Origin: Serinicoccus profundi
GTDB taxonomy: Bacteria; Actinomycetota; Actinomycetes; Actinomycetales; Dermatophilaceae
Direction: 5' to 3'
NCBI RefSeq assembly: GCF_008001015.1
Contig: NZ_CP042862.1
Coordinates: 1,426,001 to 1,490,000 of the forward strand
Length of the DNA stretch: 64,000 bases
Below are positions 46,599 to 55,376 of this stretch, one piece after another. The translations under genes and the position numbers were made by a program. How positions within the stretch are numbered: the stretch's first letter is position 1; the number at the start of each line of letters is the position of its first letter. The notes below the pieces were generated by a model. That model worked only from the letters and a program-made list of their open reading frames with translations. It was not told where the DNA came from and ran no database searches.

Positions 46599-47531
46599 GT
46601 GCCGTCGGTGGCGCTGGTCCTCAACCCGGTGGCGAGGGGAGCCGCGGCGGCGCGACGTGCGGTGGAGGCCGCGTGCACGCAGGCGGGTCTCGGTATGCCG
46701 TCGGTCCTGCCGACGACGATCGCCGAGCCGGGCGGCGCCCAGGCGCGGGAGGCGCTCGCCCGGGGGTGCCGGCGGGTGGTCGTCGCCGGGGGTGACGGCA
46801 CGGTGCGCCAGGTCGTGGGGGAGGTGGCTGCGGTGGCCGGCCAGGAGGTCGTCGTCGGGGTGGTCCCGTGCGGCACCGCCAACCTCGCTGCCCGCACGCT
46901 GGGTCTGCCGACGGGCCGAGCCGACGCCGCTGCCCGGCTGGCGGTCCGGGCCGAGGGTCACCCGATCGATGTCGGATCGCTCACCCTGGAGCCCCTCGAC
47001 GGACCGACCTCGACGCTGCCCTTCCTCGTCGTGGTCGGCGCCGGGCACGACGCGCAGATCCTCGCCGGCCTCAGCCCGACGGCCAAGGCCCGGTGGGGGT
47101 GGCCGGCCTACGTCACGCCGGGTCTGCGTCGTCTCGGGCACGCCGGGTCCGACCTGCAGATCACGCTCGACGACGGCGACCCCGAGGAACTCCGCGCCTG
47201 GAGCGTGCTCGCGGTCAACGCCGCCCGCCTCCCTCTCGGGGCCCAGGTCGCGCCGGGGGCGAGACTCGACGACGGCCGGTTGCACGTCGTGCTGGTCCAG
47301 CCCCGCCGCGTGTCCGACTGGGGAGCCATCGCCGCCGGCGGCTTCGGCGCCCGGCGGCCGCACCCGGCGCTGGTGCGCAGGGTCGGCCGTCACCTGCGCG
47401 TCGAGCTGCCCGGGCCCGGACCCGTCCAGGTCGACGGCGACGTGGTGCCGGATATCCTGCGGCTATGGATCGAACTCCGGCCGGCGGCCGTGCGGGTGGC
47501 GGGGGCGAGGGGGAGCTCCGGGCGGCGCTGA
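46599..47531 (+). CDS. Diacylglycerol/lipid kinase family protein
   Basis: Lipid-kinase-like protein of 310 residues. The N-terminal DAGK catalytic domain has ALVLNPVARG at 5-14, VVVAGGDGTVRQVVGEVA near 62-79 (nucleotide-binding GGDGT) and VVPCGTANLAARTLGLP near 88-104. The C-terminal beta-sandwich holds GAGHDAQI near 149 and PVQVDGDVVPD near the end. It would phosphorylate diacylglycerol or a sphingoid/glycolipid. It begins with GTG 14 bp after dxs and its 3' end overlaps the App1-like gene by 67 bp. Confidence 0.87.
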   Translation: MPSVALVLNPVARGAAAARRAVEAACTQAGLGMPSVLPTTIAEPGGAQAREALARGCRRVVVAGGDGTVRQVVGEVAAVAGQEVVVGVVPCGTANLAARTLGLPTGRADAAARLAVRAEGHPIDVGSLTLEPLDGPTSTLPFLVVVGAGHDAQILAGLSPTAKARWGWPAYVTPGLRRLGHAGSDLQITLDDGDPEELRAWSVLAVNAARLPLGAQVAPGARLDDGRLHVVLVQPRRVSDWGAIAAGGFGARRPHPALVRRVGRHLRVELPGPGPVQVDGDVVPDILRLWIELRPAAVRVAGARGSSGRR

Positions 47532-48496
47532 CGGTGCAGGTGTCGACGGACCTGCTGGCCAGGATGATCGCGCGGCTGCACCGGGGCCGGGTCTCGCGCG
47601 CCGACCAGCAGGCCATCGTGAGCACGATGACCGCGCTGGAGGGGCGCGACTTCCACGACCTGAAGTACCGCCTCAACGCCTCGGGCGACCACCACGACCT
47701 GGAGCACCTGGTCTTCGACGACCTCGACGAGGACCTCCAGGAGGTCCTGATCGAGCACATCGCCGCCCAGGCGCAGGGGGAGTTCACCACTGACCTCCGG
47801 GTCCTGTGCGACATCGACGACACCGTCAAGTGCGCCATCCACGACGACCGCTACCCCCGCGGCACGGTCTACCCCGGGGTCGTCGCGCTGCTGACCGAGC
47901 TGGACCGGGGAGCCTCCGGCGACGACGGACGGGTCGGCGACCTCACCTTCGTCACCGCACGGCCCGGTGGGCCGTGGGGACTGGTGGAGCAGTACACCCG
48001 CGACAACCTCGCCGAGCTGGGTCTGCCCCCGCACTCGGTCCTGGGCGGGTCGCTGCTCAACCTCCACACCAAGAACGCCATCGCCGAGCGCAAGCTGCAG
48101 AACATGGAGCGCGACCACCTGCTCTTCCCCGAGTCCCGGATGATCTTCATCGGCGACAGCGGGCAGGCGGACGGCCAGGTCGGCGCACAGATGTGGGCGC
48201 GACCGCACGACCACGTGATCGGGACCTTCCTGCACGACGTCACGGGTCTGAGCCCACAGGAGCGCGCCACCTGGGCCGAGCAGGGAGTCCACGTGTTCGA
48301 CACCTACGTCGGGGCGGCGGCGCACGGCGTCCGGCTCGGGCTGCTGCGCCCGGAGCAGGGATATGCCGTCGCCGACGCGGTGCGCGTCGAGCTCGAGGCC
48401 GTGGGTCTGGAGGGGGAGCGTGCGGCGCGGATGGCGTCCCTGCTCGAGGCGGACCTGGCGACGCTGGACGCGACCGACGCCCCGTCGGCGGGCTGA
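47465..48496 (+). CDS. App1-like phosphatidate phosphatase (DUF2183)
   Basis: HAD-related phosphatase of 343 residues, with the DUF2183/App1 catalytic domain across about 112-265: LCDIDDTVKCAIH near 114 (nucleophile DIDDT), LTFVTARPGGPWGL near 160, and MIFIGDSGQADGQVG near 225. Yeast App1 hydrolyses phosphatidate. The N-terminal 100 residues are helical and acidic. From the ATG at 47465 it overlaps the lipid kinase gene by 67 bp; GTG at 47534 would remove the overlap. The pairing of a lipid kinase and a phosphatidate phosphatase suggests control of the phosphatidate/diacylglycerol balance. Confidence 0.82.
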   Translation: MDRTPAGGRAGGGGEGELRAALTVQVSTDLLARMIARLHRGRVSRADQQAIVSTMTALEGRDFHDLKYRLNASGDHHDLEHLVFDDLDEDLQEVLIEHIAAQAQGEFTTDLRVLCDIDDTVKCAIHDDRYPRGTVYPGVVALLTELDRGASGDDGRVGDLTFVTARPGGPWGLVEQYTRDNLAELGLPPHSVLGGSLLNLHTKNAIAERKLQNMERDHLLFPESRMIFIGDSGQADGQVGAQMWARPHDHVIGTFLHDVTGLSPQERATWAEQGVHVFDTYVGAAAHGVRLGLLRPEQGYAVADAVRVELEAVGLEGERAARMASLLEADLATLDATDAPSAG

Positions 48497-48509
48497 CGGG
48501 GCGTCGGTC
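48472..48509 (+). terminator. 15-bp hairpin terminator overlapping the end of the App1-like gene
   Basis: GACCGACGCCCCGTC (48472-48486) pairs perfectly with GACGGGGCGTCGGTC (48495-48509) around an 8-base loop. The left arm codes for the protein's last residues and the stop sits between the arms. It lies between convergent genes and could serve both. Confidence 0.8.
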
Positions 48510-48551
48510 AGGCGGGGAGCGCACGGGAGCGGTGCCCGGTCCCCGCGGGAG

Positions 48552-49397
48552 TCACTCCGGGATGACGTCCATCGCGTCGGGGTGCGGGCCCCGGCGGCCG
48601 TTCTCGCCACGGTCGAGCCCGTCGACGGCGGCCATCTGCTCCTCGGTCAGCTCGAAGTCGAAGAGCGCGAAGTTCTGCTGCATCCGGCCCGGGGTCACCG
48701 ACTTGGGGAAGACGATGTCGCCGCGCTGGACGTGCCAGCGGAGCGCGACCTGGGCCGGGGTGCGGCCGTGGGTCTCGGCGATCCCGAGGAGGACGGGGTC
48801 GTCCAGGATGGCGCCCTGGGCGATCGGCGACCAGGCCTCGACCAGACCGCCGTGCTGCTGCGTCGCCTTCCGCGCGGCCTCGTTGGCGAAGTAGGGGTGG
48901 ACCTCGATCTGGTTCACCACTGGGGCGCTGCCGGTGGCCTCGACGATGCGCTCGAGGTGATCGGGCTCGAAGTTGGAGACACCGGCCGACCGGGTCTTCC
49001 CGGCCCGCTGCAGCTCGAGCAGGGTCTCCCAGGTGGAGACGTAGTCACCGTCGTAGCGGGTGGGCAGCGGCCAGTGGATGAGGAACAGGTCGACCTGGTC
49101 CAGGCCGAGGCGGTCCAGGGACTCGTCCAGGGAGCGACGGGCGTCCTCGGGACGGTGGAACCCGTTGTCGAGCTTGGTGGTGACGTAGATCTCGTCCCGG
49201 GAGAGGCCGGACTCGGCGATCGCCTCTCCGACACCAGCCTCGTTCTGGTACATCTGCGCGGTGTCGATGTGGCGGTAGCCGAACTCGAACGCCTGCAGCA
49301 CCGCCGCCTTGGTCTGCGCGGGCGGGATCTGGAAGACCCCGAAGCCGAGCTGCGGGATGGTCGTGCCGTCGTGGAGCGTCAGTGTCGGAACAGTCAT
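48552..49397 (-). CDS. Aldo/keto reductase (2,5-diketo-D-gluconate reductase type)
   Basis: NADPH-dependent carbonyl reductase of 281 residues. The catalytic tetrad is visible: Asp45 and Tyr50 (RHIDTAQMYQNE), Lys75 (VTTKLDNG) and His108 (FLIHWPLP). The AKR signature SLDRLGLDQVDLFLIHWP and the C-terminal cofactor segment VFPKSVTPGRMQQN are present. Length is typical. Substrate not deducible. The ATG at 49397 has no clear upstream ribosome site. Divergent from the sugar ABC operon, with 165 bp between starts. Confidence 0.9.
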   Translation of the reverse strand: MTVPTLTLHDGTTIPQLGFGVFQIPPAQTKAAVLQAFEFGYRHIDTAQMYQNEAGVGEAIAESGLSRDEIYVTTKLDNGFHRPEDARRSLDESLDRLGLDQVDLFLIHWPLPTRYDGDYVSTWETLLELQRAGKTRSAGVSNFEPDHLERIVEATGSAPVVNQIEVHPYFANEAARKATQQHGGLVEAWSPIAQGAILDDPVLLGIAETHGRTPAQVALRWHVQRGDIVFPKSVTPGRMQQNFALFDFELTEEQMAAVDGLDRGENGRRGPHPDAMDVIPE

Positions 49398-49562
49398 ACT
49401 CCGTCCAGCGACGTGCCCTCGCCGAGAATTCCCGACCGTGACGCACACCCCGACCACACCCCGGGCCGGAGGACGGTCAAACAGGACGGCCCAGAAGCGC
49501 GAGGCTACGATTGACAAGCCGCTGCTCGCGGCAGTCCCTGGCCTTTCACCGACGGAGATGCC

Positions 49563-50858
49563 ATGCATGTCAGTAGACGTTCGTTCCTCGCTGCCCTCGG
49601 CGCCGTGGCGACCCCGACGGTCCTCGGTGGGTGCGGAGGGTTCTCGACCGGTGGCGGCAGCAGCAGCGGCGAGGGGTCGCTGACCTTCACCACCTGGGGG
49701 ACCGACGCCGAGCTCGCCGGCTTCCGCTCGGCGATCGCGGCCTTCCAGGAGGCCAACGACGGCGCACGGGTGGAGCTCAACGCCGTGCCCTACGAGCAGA
49801 TGTTCACCAACATCGACGCTCAGCTGCAGGCGGGCAACCCGCCGGACATCTTCCGGGTGCCCTACTACACCTTCGGCAGCTATGCTGGGCGCGGCCAGCT
49901 GCTGGACCTGACGCCCCACCTGAGCGGCGACGTCCAGCACCGTTTCACCCCGCAGGCCTGGGCGGCCGTCCAGAGCGAGGGCGCTCCCTACGGCGTGCCG
50001 CACCACACCGACACCTCGGCGATCCTCTACGACGTGCAGGCGCTCGCCGACGCCGGCATCGACCGGGTCCCGCAGACGCTGGAGGAGGCGTGGACCTGGG
50101 AGGAGTTCGCCGAGGTCGCCCGCCAGCTGCAGGAGTCGCTGTCGTCGGACCGTTCTCCCTTCGCCTACAACTGGCAGGGCAACGGGGTCACCCGGTGGCT
50201 CAGCTGGCTCTTCGAGGCCGACGGACGCTTCCTCGAGGAGGACCTCGTGACGCCGGCGATCAACTCCGACGCCGGTGCCGCCGCGGTGGAGTTCACCACC
50301 AGCTTCTTCCGGGACAACCTGGTGCCGCGCAACAACTCGATCAGCTCCTCGACGTATGCCGCCGACAGCTGGTTCGCCGGCACCGTCCCGATGGTCTTCG
50401 CCGGGGCGTTCCTCATCCCGGACGCCGAGGCGACCTACGAGCGGGAGTGGGCGGCCACCTTCCCGCCGCGCCGCGAGCGCTCGGCCGGCGACTTCGGCGG
50501 CAACGCCCTGGTGGCGACGGCCCAGACCGAGCAGCCCGACCTGGTCGCGCAGTTCCTGGAGTTCGTGACCGAGGCCGAGCAGATGCAGGAGTTCTGCGCC
50601 GGGTCCTCGCTGCTGCCCACCCGTGCCGACCTGGTGGAGCAGGGGATCGAGTTCGACGTGCGCCCCGAGCTCTCGCAGGTCTTCCTGCAGCAGTCCAGCG
50701 CGGTGCGTGCGCAGGACTCGGGTCAGGTCGCCTCGCCGGACATGTCCTCGATCATCACGGTGCTCCAGGACGGACTGGAGGCCAGCTTCCTCGGTGACGC
50801 CGACGTGGAGACCACCCTCGCGACCCTCTCCGACGGCATCGAGGCTGCGACGCAGTGA
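49563..50858 (+). CDS. Sugar ABC transporter substrate-binding lipoprotein
   Basis: Extracellular sugar-binding lipoprotein of 431 residues (SBP family 1). The signal has twin arginines (VSRRSFLAAL) and a lipobox ending LGGC, so it is probably Tat-exported and lipid-anchored at Cys24. Typical features: LTFTTWGTDAELAGFRSAI near 40, GNPPDIFRV near 93, and TWEEFAEVARQLQE near 178. First gene of a three-gene importer whose permeases follow with GTGA overlaps. A -10 TACGAT (about 49506-49511) and a GGAGATG ribosome site precede it. No ATPase is present, so a shared MsiK-type ATPase elsewhere is expected. Confidence 0.9.
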   Translation: MHVSRRSFLAALGAVATPTVLGGCGGFSTGGGSSSGEGSLTFTTWGTDAELAGFRSAIAAFQEANDGARVELNAVPYEQMFTNIDAQLQAGNPPDIFRVPYYTFGSYAGRGQLLDLTPHLSGDVQHRFTPQAWAAVQSEGAPYGVPHHTDTSAILYDVQALADAGIDRVPQTLEEAWTWEEFAEVARQLQESLSSDRSPFAYNWQGNGVTRWLSWLFEADGRFLEEDLVTPAINSDAGAAAVEFTTSFFRDNLVPRNNSISSSTYAADSWFAGTVPMVFAGAFLIPDAEATYEREWAATFPPRRERSAGDFGGNALVATAQTEQPDLVAQFLEFVTEAEQMQEFCAGSSLLPTRADLVEQGIEFDVRPELSQVFLQQSSAVRAQDSGQVASPDMSSIITVLQDGLEASFLGDADVETTLATLSDGIEAATQ

Positions 50859-51730
50859 CGGCGCGCGCCCGTGAGGCCTGGGCGGGCTACGCCTTCGCCG
50901 CGCCCACGCTGGTGCTGCTCGGGGTCTTCGTGCTGCTGCCGCTGGGTGGGGCGGCCGTCATCAGCCTGCAGGAGACCAACGGCTTCGGTGCGGGGACCTT
51001 CGTCGGCCTTGACAACTACCGACAGCTCGTCCAGGACCCGGTCTTCTGGCGGGCCAGCCTCAACACCGCGCTCTACACTGTGCTGGTGACGCCAGCCGCG
51101 ATGGCGATCGGTCTGGGCCTGGCGCTGCTGCTCGACTCCGCGCTGCCGGCCCGTGGCGTGCTCCGGTCGGTGCTCATCCTCCCCATGGCGATCTCCGGGG
51201 TCGCGACCGCACTCATGGGTGTGCTCATCTTCGACGAGAACAGCGGCTTCCTCGCGCAGGTGTCGCTGGCCATGGGGCTGCCCCAGGTCGACTGGCAGAC
51301 CCACGGCCCCGCCGCCTTCGCCTCCGTCGTCATCATGACCCTGTGGTGGCGGGTGGGCTTCAACATGCTGATCTACCTCGCCGGGCTGCAGGGGGTGGCG
51401 CCCGAGCTCTACGAGGCGGCGCGGCTGGACGGCGCCAACGCCTGGCAACGGCTGCGCCACGTCACCGTCCCGCAGCTGAGCCCGCAGTCGTTCTTCCTGG
51501 TCATCCTCAACATCATCTACTCCTTCCAGGTCTTCGACATCGTCTTCGTCATGACCGGTGGAGGCCCGGAGCGGGCCACCACCGTGCTGGTCACCTACGC
51601 CTACGACACCGGGTTCGTCACCCGGGACCAGGGGTATGCCGCCGCGATCGGCGTCGTGCTGCTCGCCGTCACGCTGGTGGTCACCGGTCTGCGGTGGCGT
51701 GCCGAGCGCCGACGTGAGGAGAGCGAGTGA
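50855..51730 (+). CDS. Sugar ABC transporter permease 1 (MalF/UgpA-like)
   Basis: Inner-membrane permease of 291 residues with six predicted helices. The ATPase-docking EAA loop is [20 protein letters not shown] near 187-206. It pairs with the next permease to form the channel for the sugar delivered by the binding lipoprotein. The GTG start overlaps the binding protein stop (GTGA). Confidence 0.9.
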   Translation: MTARAREAWAGYAFAAPTLVLLGVFVLLPLGGAAVISLQETNGFGAGTFVGLDNYRQLVQDPVFWRASLNTALYTVLVTPAAMAIGLGLALLLDSALPARGVLRSVLILPMAISGVATALMGVLIFDENSGFLAQVSLAMGLPQVDWQTHGPAAFASVVIMTLWWRVGFNMLIYLAGLQGVAPELYEAARLDGANAWQRLRHVTVPQLSPQSFFLVILNIIYSFQVFDIVFVMTGGGPERATTVLVTYAYDTGFVTRDQGYAAAIGVVLLAVTLVVTGLRWRAERRREESE

Positions 51731-52560
51731 GCAGCCACCTCGCCCGTCGACGGTCCGCGGCGTGGGCACGCCTGCTCGGCGCGCTGCTCGCCGCCGTGGT
51801 CATCCTCTTCCCGCTCTACTGGATGGTCGTCGTCGCCTTCTCCACCCGGTCCTCGCTCTCCGGCGGCGGGCTGCGGCTGTGGCCGGAGCAGGCCACCCTG
51901 GACAACTTCCGCCGGGTCTTCGAGGCCTTCCCCGTCCTGACGTGGTTCGGCAACTCCCTGGCGATCGCCCTGGTGACCTCGGTCATCATCGTGCTGGTCA
52001 ACCTGCTCGCCGGGTATGCCTTCGCGCACCTGCGCTTCCCGGGCTCGGGTGCGCTGCTGCTCGTGGCGCTGTCGACGCTCATGCTGCCGGTGCAGGTCAT
52101 CATGGTCGGCCTGTTCCGGCTCGTCACCGAGCTCGGGCTCTACGGCAGCTACTGGGCGGTGATCCTGCCGACGGCAGCCTCCGCCTTCGGAGTCTTCCTG
52201 GCCCGCCAGTTCATCCTCACCATCCCGCGCGAGCTCATGGAGGCGGCCCGCATCGACGGCGCGACGCACCTGCAGATCTTCTTGCGCATCGTGCTGCCAT
52301 TGTCGCGCCCTCTCATCGCGGTGCTCTTCTTCATGAGCATGCTGCAGACGTGGAACGACTTCGCCTGGCCGCTCATCGCGCTGCGGGACAACGCGCTCTA
52401 CACCCTGCCGGTGGGGCTGCTCTTCCTCCAGGGCCAGTTCGGTCCGGACTACGGCGCGACCATGGCCTTCGCCCTCATCACCGTCGCGCCGATGGTGCTC
52501 GTCTTCCTGCTGGCGCAACGCTGGTTCGTCCAGGGCTTCTCCCGCAGCGGCCTGCGATGA
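51727..52560 (+). CDS. Sugar ABC transporter permease 2 (MalG/UgpE-like)
   Basis: Inner-membrane permease of 277 residues with six predicted helices and the EAA loop [20 protein letters not shown] near 175-194. It completes the importer with the two genes upstream. The GTG start overlaps permease 1 (GTGA), and its stop overlaps the next gene's ATG (ATGA). Confidence 0.9.
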   Translation: MSSHLARRRSAAWARLLGALLAAVVILFPLYWMVVVAFSTRSSLSGGGLRLWPEQATLDNFRRVFEAFPVLTWFGNSLAIALVTSVIIVLVNLLAGYAFAHLRFPGSGALLLVALSTLMLPVQVIMVGLFRLVTELGLYGSYWAVILPTAASAFGVFLARQFILTIPRELMEAARIDGATHLQIFLRIVLPLSRPLIAVLFFMSMLQTWNDFAWPLIALRDNALYTLPVGLLFLQGQFGPDYGATMAFALITVAPMVLVFLLAQRWFVQGFSRSGLR

Positions 52561-52967
52561 GCCCGGACCGTGCGCGAGCGGAGAAGACCTGCCTGGCGTG
52601 CGGTCGAACGTTCACGTGGCGCAAGAAGTGGGAACGCGACTGGGACCAGGTGCGCTACTGCTCGTCGGCGTGCCGGCGCCGAGGTGTGGGTGAGGTGGAC
52701 CGCGAGCTGGAGGCGGCCATCCTCGAACTGCTCTCACGCCGCGCCCGCACGTCGACGATCTGCCCCTCCGAGGCGGCACGTGAGGTCGGTGCGTCCACCG
52801 GTCAGGAGTGGCGCGACCTCATGGAGCCCGCGAGGCGTGCCGCGCGGCGGCTGGTGGCCCGCGGTGCGGTCGAGATCCTCCAGGGCGGCCGGGTGGTGGA
52901 CCCGTCGACGGTGCGCGGCCCCATCCGGATACGACGTTCTCCCGGCGCCACGAGCGGTGAGGGGTGA
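52557..52967 (+). CDS. DUF2256-DUF3253 two-domain protein
   Basis: Small protein of 136 residues joining two domains of unknown function. The first (about 10-45) is a zinc-binding-like knuckle, [16 protein letters not shown] followed by YCSSACR. The second (about 50-130) is a winged-helix-like DUF3253 ([20 protein letters not shown], then [22 protein letters not shown]). In other actinobacteria the pair is a common fused protein of unassigned role. Its ATG overlaps the sugar permease stop, so it is translated with the transporter, although a functional link is not obvious. Confidence 0.85.
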   Translation: MSPDRARAEKTCLACGRTFTWRKKWERDWDQVRYCSSACRRRGVGEVDRELEAAILELLSRRARTSTICPSEAAREVGASTGQEWRDLMEPARRAARRLVARGAVEILQGGRVVDPSTVRGPIRIRRSPGATSGEG

Positions 52968-53133
52968 GCGGTGAGGAGTGGGGGGCGCATCGTCGGTGTG
53001 CCGGGCAGACCTGGTCAGCCATGGGTGCGCAGCGGTCGGTATCGGTGACCAACGCAGGGTGGGTGCACACGCCGTGCCTCCCCGGACGGCGGGCCGTCAC
53101 GACCACGTGACGACGGCGCGCGGAGGAACTCAC

Positions 53134-53889
53134 TCAGTAGTACACCGCCAGGGGGCCGTCCGGCCCCTGTATGACGCGGACCGGGGTGCGGAAGACCCGG
53201 GTGAGCGTCTCGTCGTCGAGCACCTGCGCGGGACTCCCGACCTCGCTGACCCGGCCGTCGTTCATCGCCACGATGTGGTCGGCGTAGCGCGCCGCGAAGT
53301 TGATGTCGTGCAGGACGATGACGACCGTGCGGCCCAGCTCGTCGGCCGCCCGCCGCAGCTGGCGCATCATCTGGACCGAGTGCTGCATGTCCAGGTTGTT
53401 GAGCGGCTCGTCGAGCAGGACGTACTCCGTGTCCTGGGCCAGGACCATGGCGACGTAGGCCCGCTGGCGCTGGCCGCCGGAGAGCTCGTCGAGGTAGCGG
53501 TGCTCGAGCCCGGTGAGGTCGAGGAAGTCGATGGCCTCGGAGATGTGCCGCTCGCACTCGGGGGTCAGCCGACCACGGGAGTGCGGGAAGCGGCCGAACC
53601 TGACGAGCTGGCGCACGGTGAGGCGGGTGATGAAGTGGTTCTCCTGCCGCAGCACCGACAGGATCGTGGCCACGACGGCCGACGGCGTGTGCACGACATC
53701 GTGGCCGGCGACCGTGATCGTTCCCTGGTCCAGCCCGAGGAGCCGGCCGATCATGGTGAGGACGGTCGACTTGCCGGCACCGTTGGGGCCGATGAGCGCC
53801 GTGATTCCGCCCGCCGGGATCTGCAGGCTCACCGGGCCGATGCGGGCCTCGGTGGCGTAGGTCTTGGTGACCTCGGTCAGCTCGATCAC
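53134..53889 (-). CDS. Siderophore ABC transporter ATP-binding protein (YclP/FatE-like)
   Basis: ATPase of 251 residues of the iron-siderophore family: Walker A GPNGAGKST near 34-42, signature LSGGQRQRAYVA near 138-149, Walker B YVLLDEPLNNLD near 159 and the switch His in VIVLHDINFAARYAD near 191. Among relatives it looks most like YclP/FatE/VctC, the catechol or petrobactin-type importers. Translation starts with a GTG overlapping the upstream permease stop (GTGA on the minus strand). It is intact, although both permeases feeding it are damaged, so it may have no working partner here. Confidence 0.88.
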   Translation of the reverse strand: MIELTEVTKTYATEARIGPVSLQIPAGGITALIGPNGAGKSTVLTMIGRLLGLDQGTITVAGHDVVHTPSAVVATILSVLRQENHFITRLTVRQLVRFGRFPHSRGRLTPECERHISEAIDFLDLTGLEHRYLDELSGGQRQRAYVAMVLAQDTEYVLLDEPLNNLDMQHSVQMMRQLRRAADELGRTVVIVLHDINFAARYADHIVAMNDGRVSEVGSPAQVLDDETLTRVFRTPVRVIQGPDGPLAVYY

Positions 53890-54925
53890 AGGCGGCCCTT
53901 TCGCAGGAGGTAGATGAGGAAGGTGAGGCCGCCGACGAGCTCGATGATGATCGTGACCATGCCCTGGGCGTAGAAGACGTGCCGGAGCACGAAGTATGCG
54001 CCGGACAGCACGACATACCCGAGCAGGAACGCCATCGGCAGCAGCAGACGGTGGCTGGAGGTGTCGGCGAGCTGATAGGCGAGCATCGCCACGAGGAAGC
54101 CGAGGAAGGTCATCGGGCCGACGAGCGAGGTGGTCATCGCCATGAGGACCGAGACGAGGAAGAGCACGATGACGACCTCGCGCGTGTGGTGCAGCCCGAG
54201 GTTGGTCGACGTGTCGCGGCCGAGGGCGAGCACGTCCAGCCGTCCGGAACGCCACCACAGCGCCCCGCCCGCCATCGCGGCGAGGGGGATGACGTGGGGC
54301 AGGATCGAGGCGTCGGCGTTGCCGATGTTGCCGAAGAGCCGGGCGGTGAGGATGTCGAACTCGCTGGGGGTGAGGAGGCGCTGCATGAAGGTCGACAGGG
54401 ACGCCAGCCAGCCCCCGAGGATGACACCCACGAGCAGCATGGTGTGCAGGTCGCCGAGCCGGCCGGCGAGCAGCGATCCGTAGAGCAGGGTCGCGAGGAG
54501 CACCATGAGTGCGGTCTGCAGCAGGAAGGCCGTCGTGCCGGTCGTCAGGGAGAGCCCGGCCACGCCGAAGAGGAAGACCGAGCTCGTCTGGATGAGGAGG
54601 TAGAGCGCCTCGAAGCCCATGATCGACGGCGTGAGGATCCGGTTCCCCGTCGCCGTCTGGAAGCTCACCGTCGCGATGGCGTGGCAGAACGCGACGACGA
54701 GGATGACGGCGATGCTCGCGGCTCGCATCGCCGCGATCCGCCAGAACCCATCGGTGCCGAGCGGCATGGGGTTGTCGTAGGCGAGGATGCCCGCGGAGAA
54801 GCCGACGGCCAGCACGACGAGCAGGACGGTGAGGAGGGTGTACCGCCGGCGCCCCCCGGCAGGAACGGACCCGTGTGGCGGTCGGCCCGGGTGCGCGCGG
54901 GGGTGCGCAGCGCCTGCCCCGTCAT
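53886..54925 (-). pseudogene. Siderophore ABC permease (YclO/FatC-like) with 1-base frameshift near its start
   Basis: FecCD-type permease. The frame from 54815 (GTG) reads about 310 residues with seven or more helices (NRILTPSIMGFEALYLLIQT; SLVGPMTFLGFLVAMLAYQ). That GTG lies in the middle of the first helix. The natural start is probably the ATG at 54925, 4 bp after the previous permease stop, but reading from it runs out of frame at the six-C run 54852-54857. Seven bases there would join PFLPGG to RRRYTLLTVLLVVLAVGF and restore a normal N-terminus. Cause: real frameshift or homopolymer sequencing error. Confidence 0.75.
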
Positions 54926-54929
54926 GGCC

Positions 54930-55316
54930 TCAGGCACGGCGCTGCCGGATGAGGAGCAGGGCGATGAAGAAGGCGGCCCCCGCGACCCCGAGGATGAGCG
55001 AGACGGGGATCTCGAACGGGCTGATGACAGTCCGTCCGAGGATGTCGCAGAGGGTCACCGCCCACACGCCGAGCAGGCAGACCCAGGGCAGGCTGCTGCG
55101 CAGGTCGCCGCCCCGCACGAGGGAGACGAGGTTGGGCACGATGAGACCCAGGAAGGGCAACGCCCCGATGACGACGGTGACCACCCCGGTGGCCACCGCG
55201 ACCAGGGCCACGCCGAGCAGGATGATCCGGCCGTAGTCGAGGCCGACGTTGGTGGCGACGTCCTTCCCCAGCCCGGCGACGGTGAGGCGGTCGGCGAGGA
55301 GGAAGACCAGGACTCC
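54930..55316 (-). pseudogene. Siderophore ABC permease (YclN/FatD-like), only the C-terminal third left
   Basis: About 128 codons match the end of a FecCD permease: ADRLTVAGLGKDVATNVGLD near the start, then IGALPFLGLIVPNLVSLVRG, and a last helix VSLILGVAGAAFFIALLLIR. The normal protein is 320-340 residues; the first 190 or so are missing. Upstream the frame meets TAA at 55317-55319 and then a short AT-rich strip. No substrate-binding protein follows. The most likely cause is a deletion or a mobile element event at about 55317. Confidence 0.82.
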
Positions 55317-55376
55317 TTAGTTCTGTTACGAATGCTCCATATGCCCGTATATGTGGCACAGGTCACCTGCCCGCGC

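Noticed and set aside
47465-47533. 67-bp overlap as proof of a wrong start for the App1-like gene
   Set aside because: GTG at 47534 is possible, but the ATG at 47465 keeps a plausible N-terminus; the sequence alone cannot decide, so I kept the longer form and noted the alternative.
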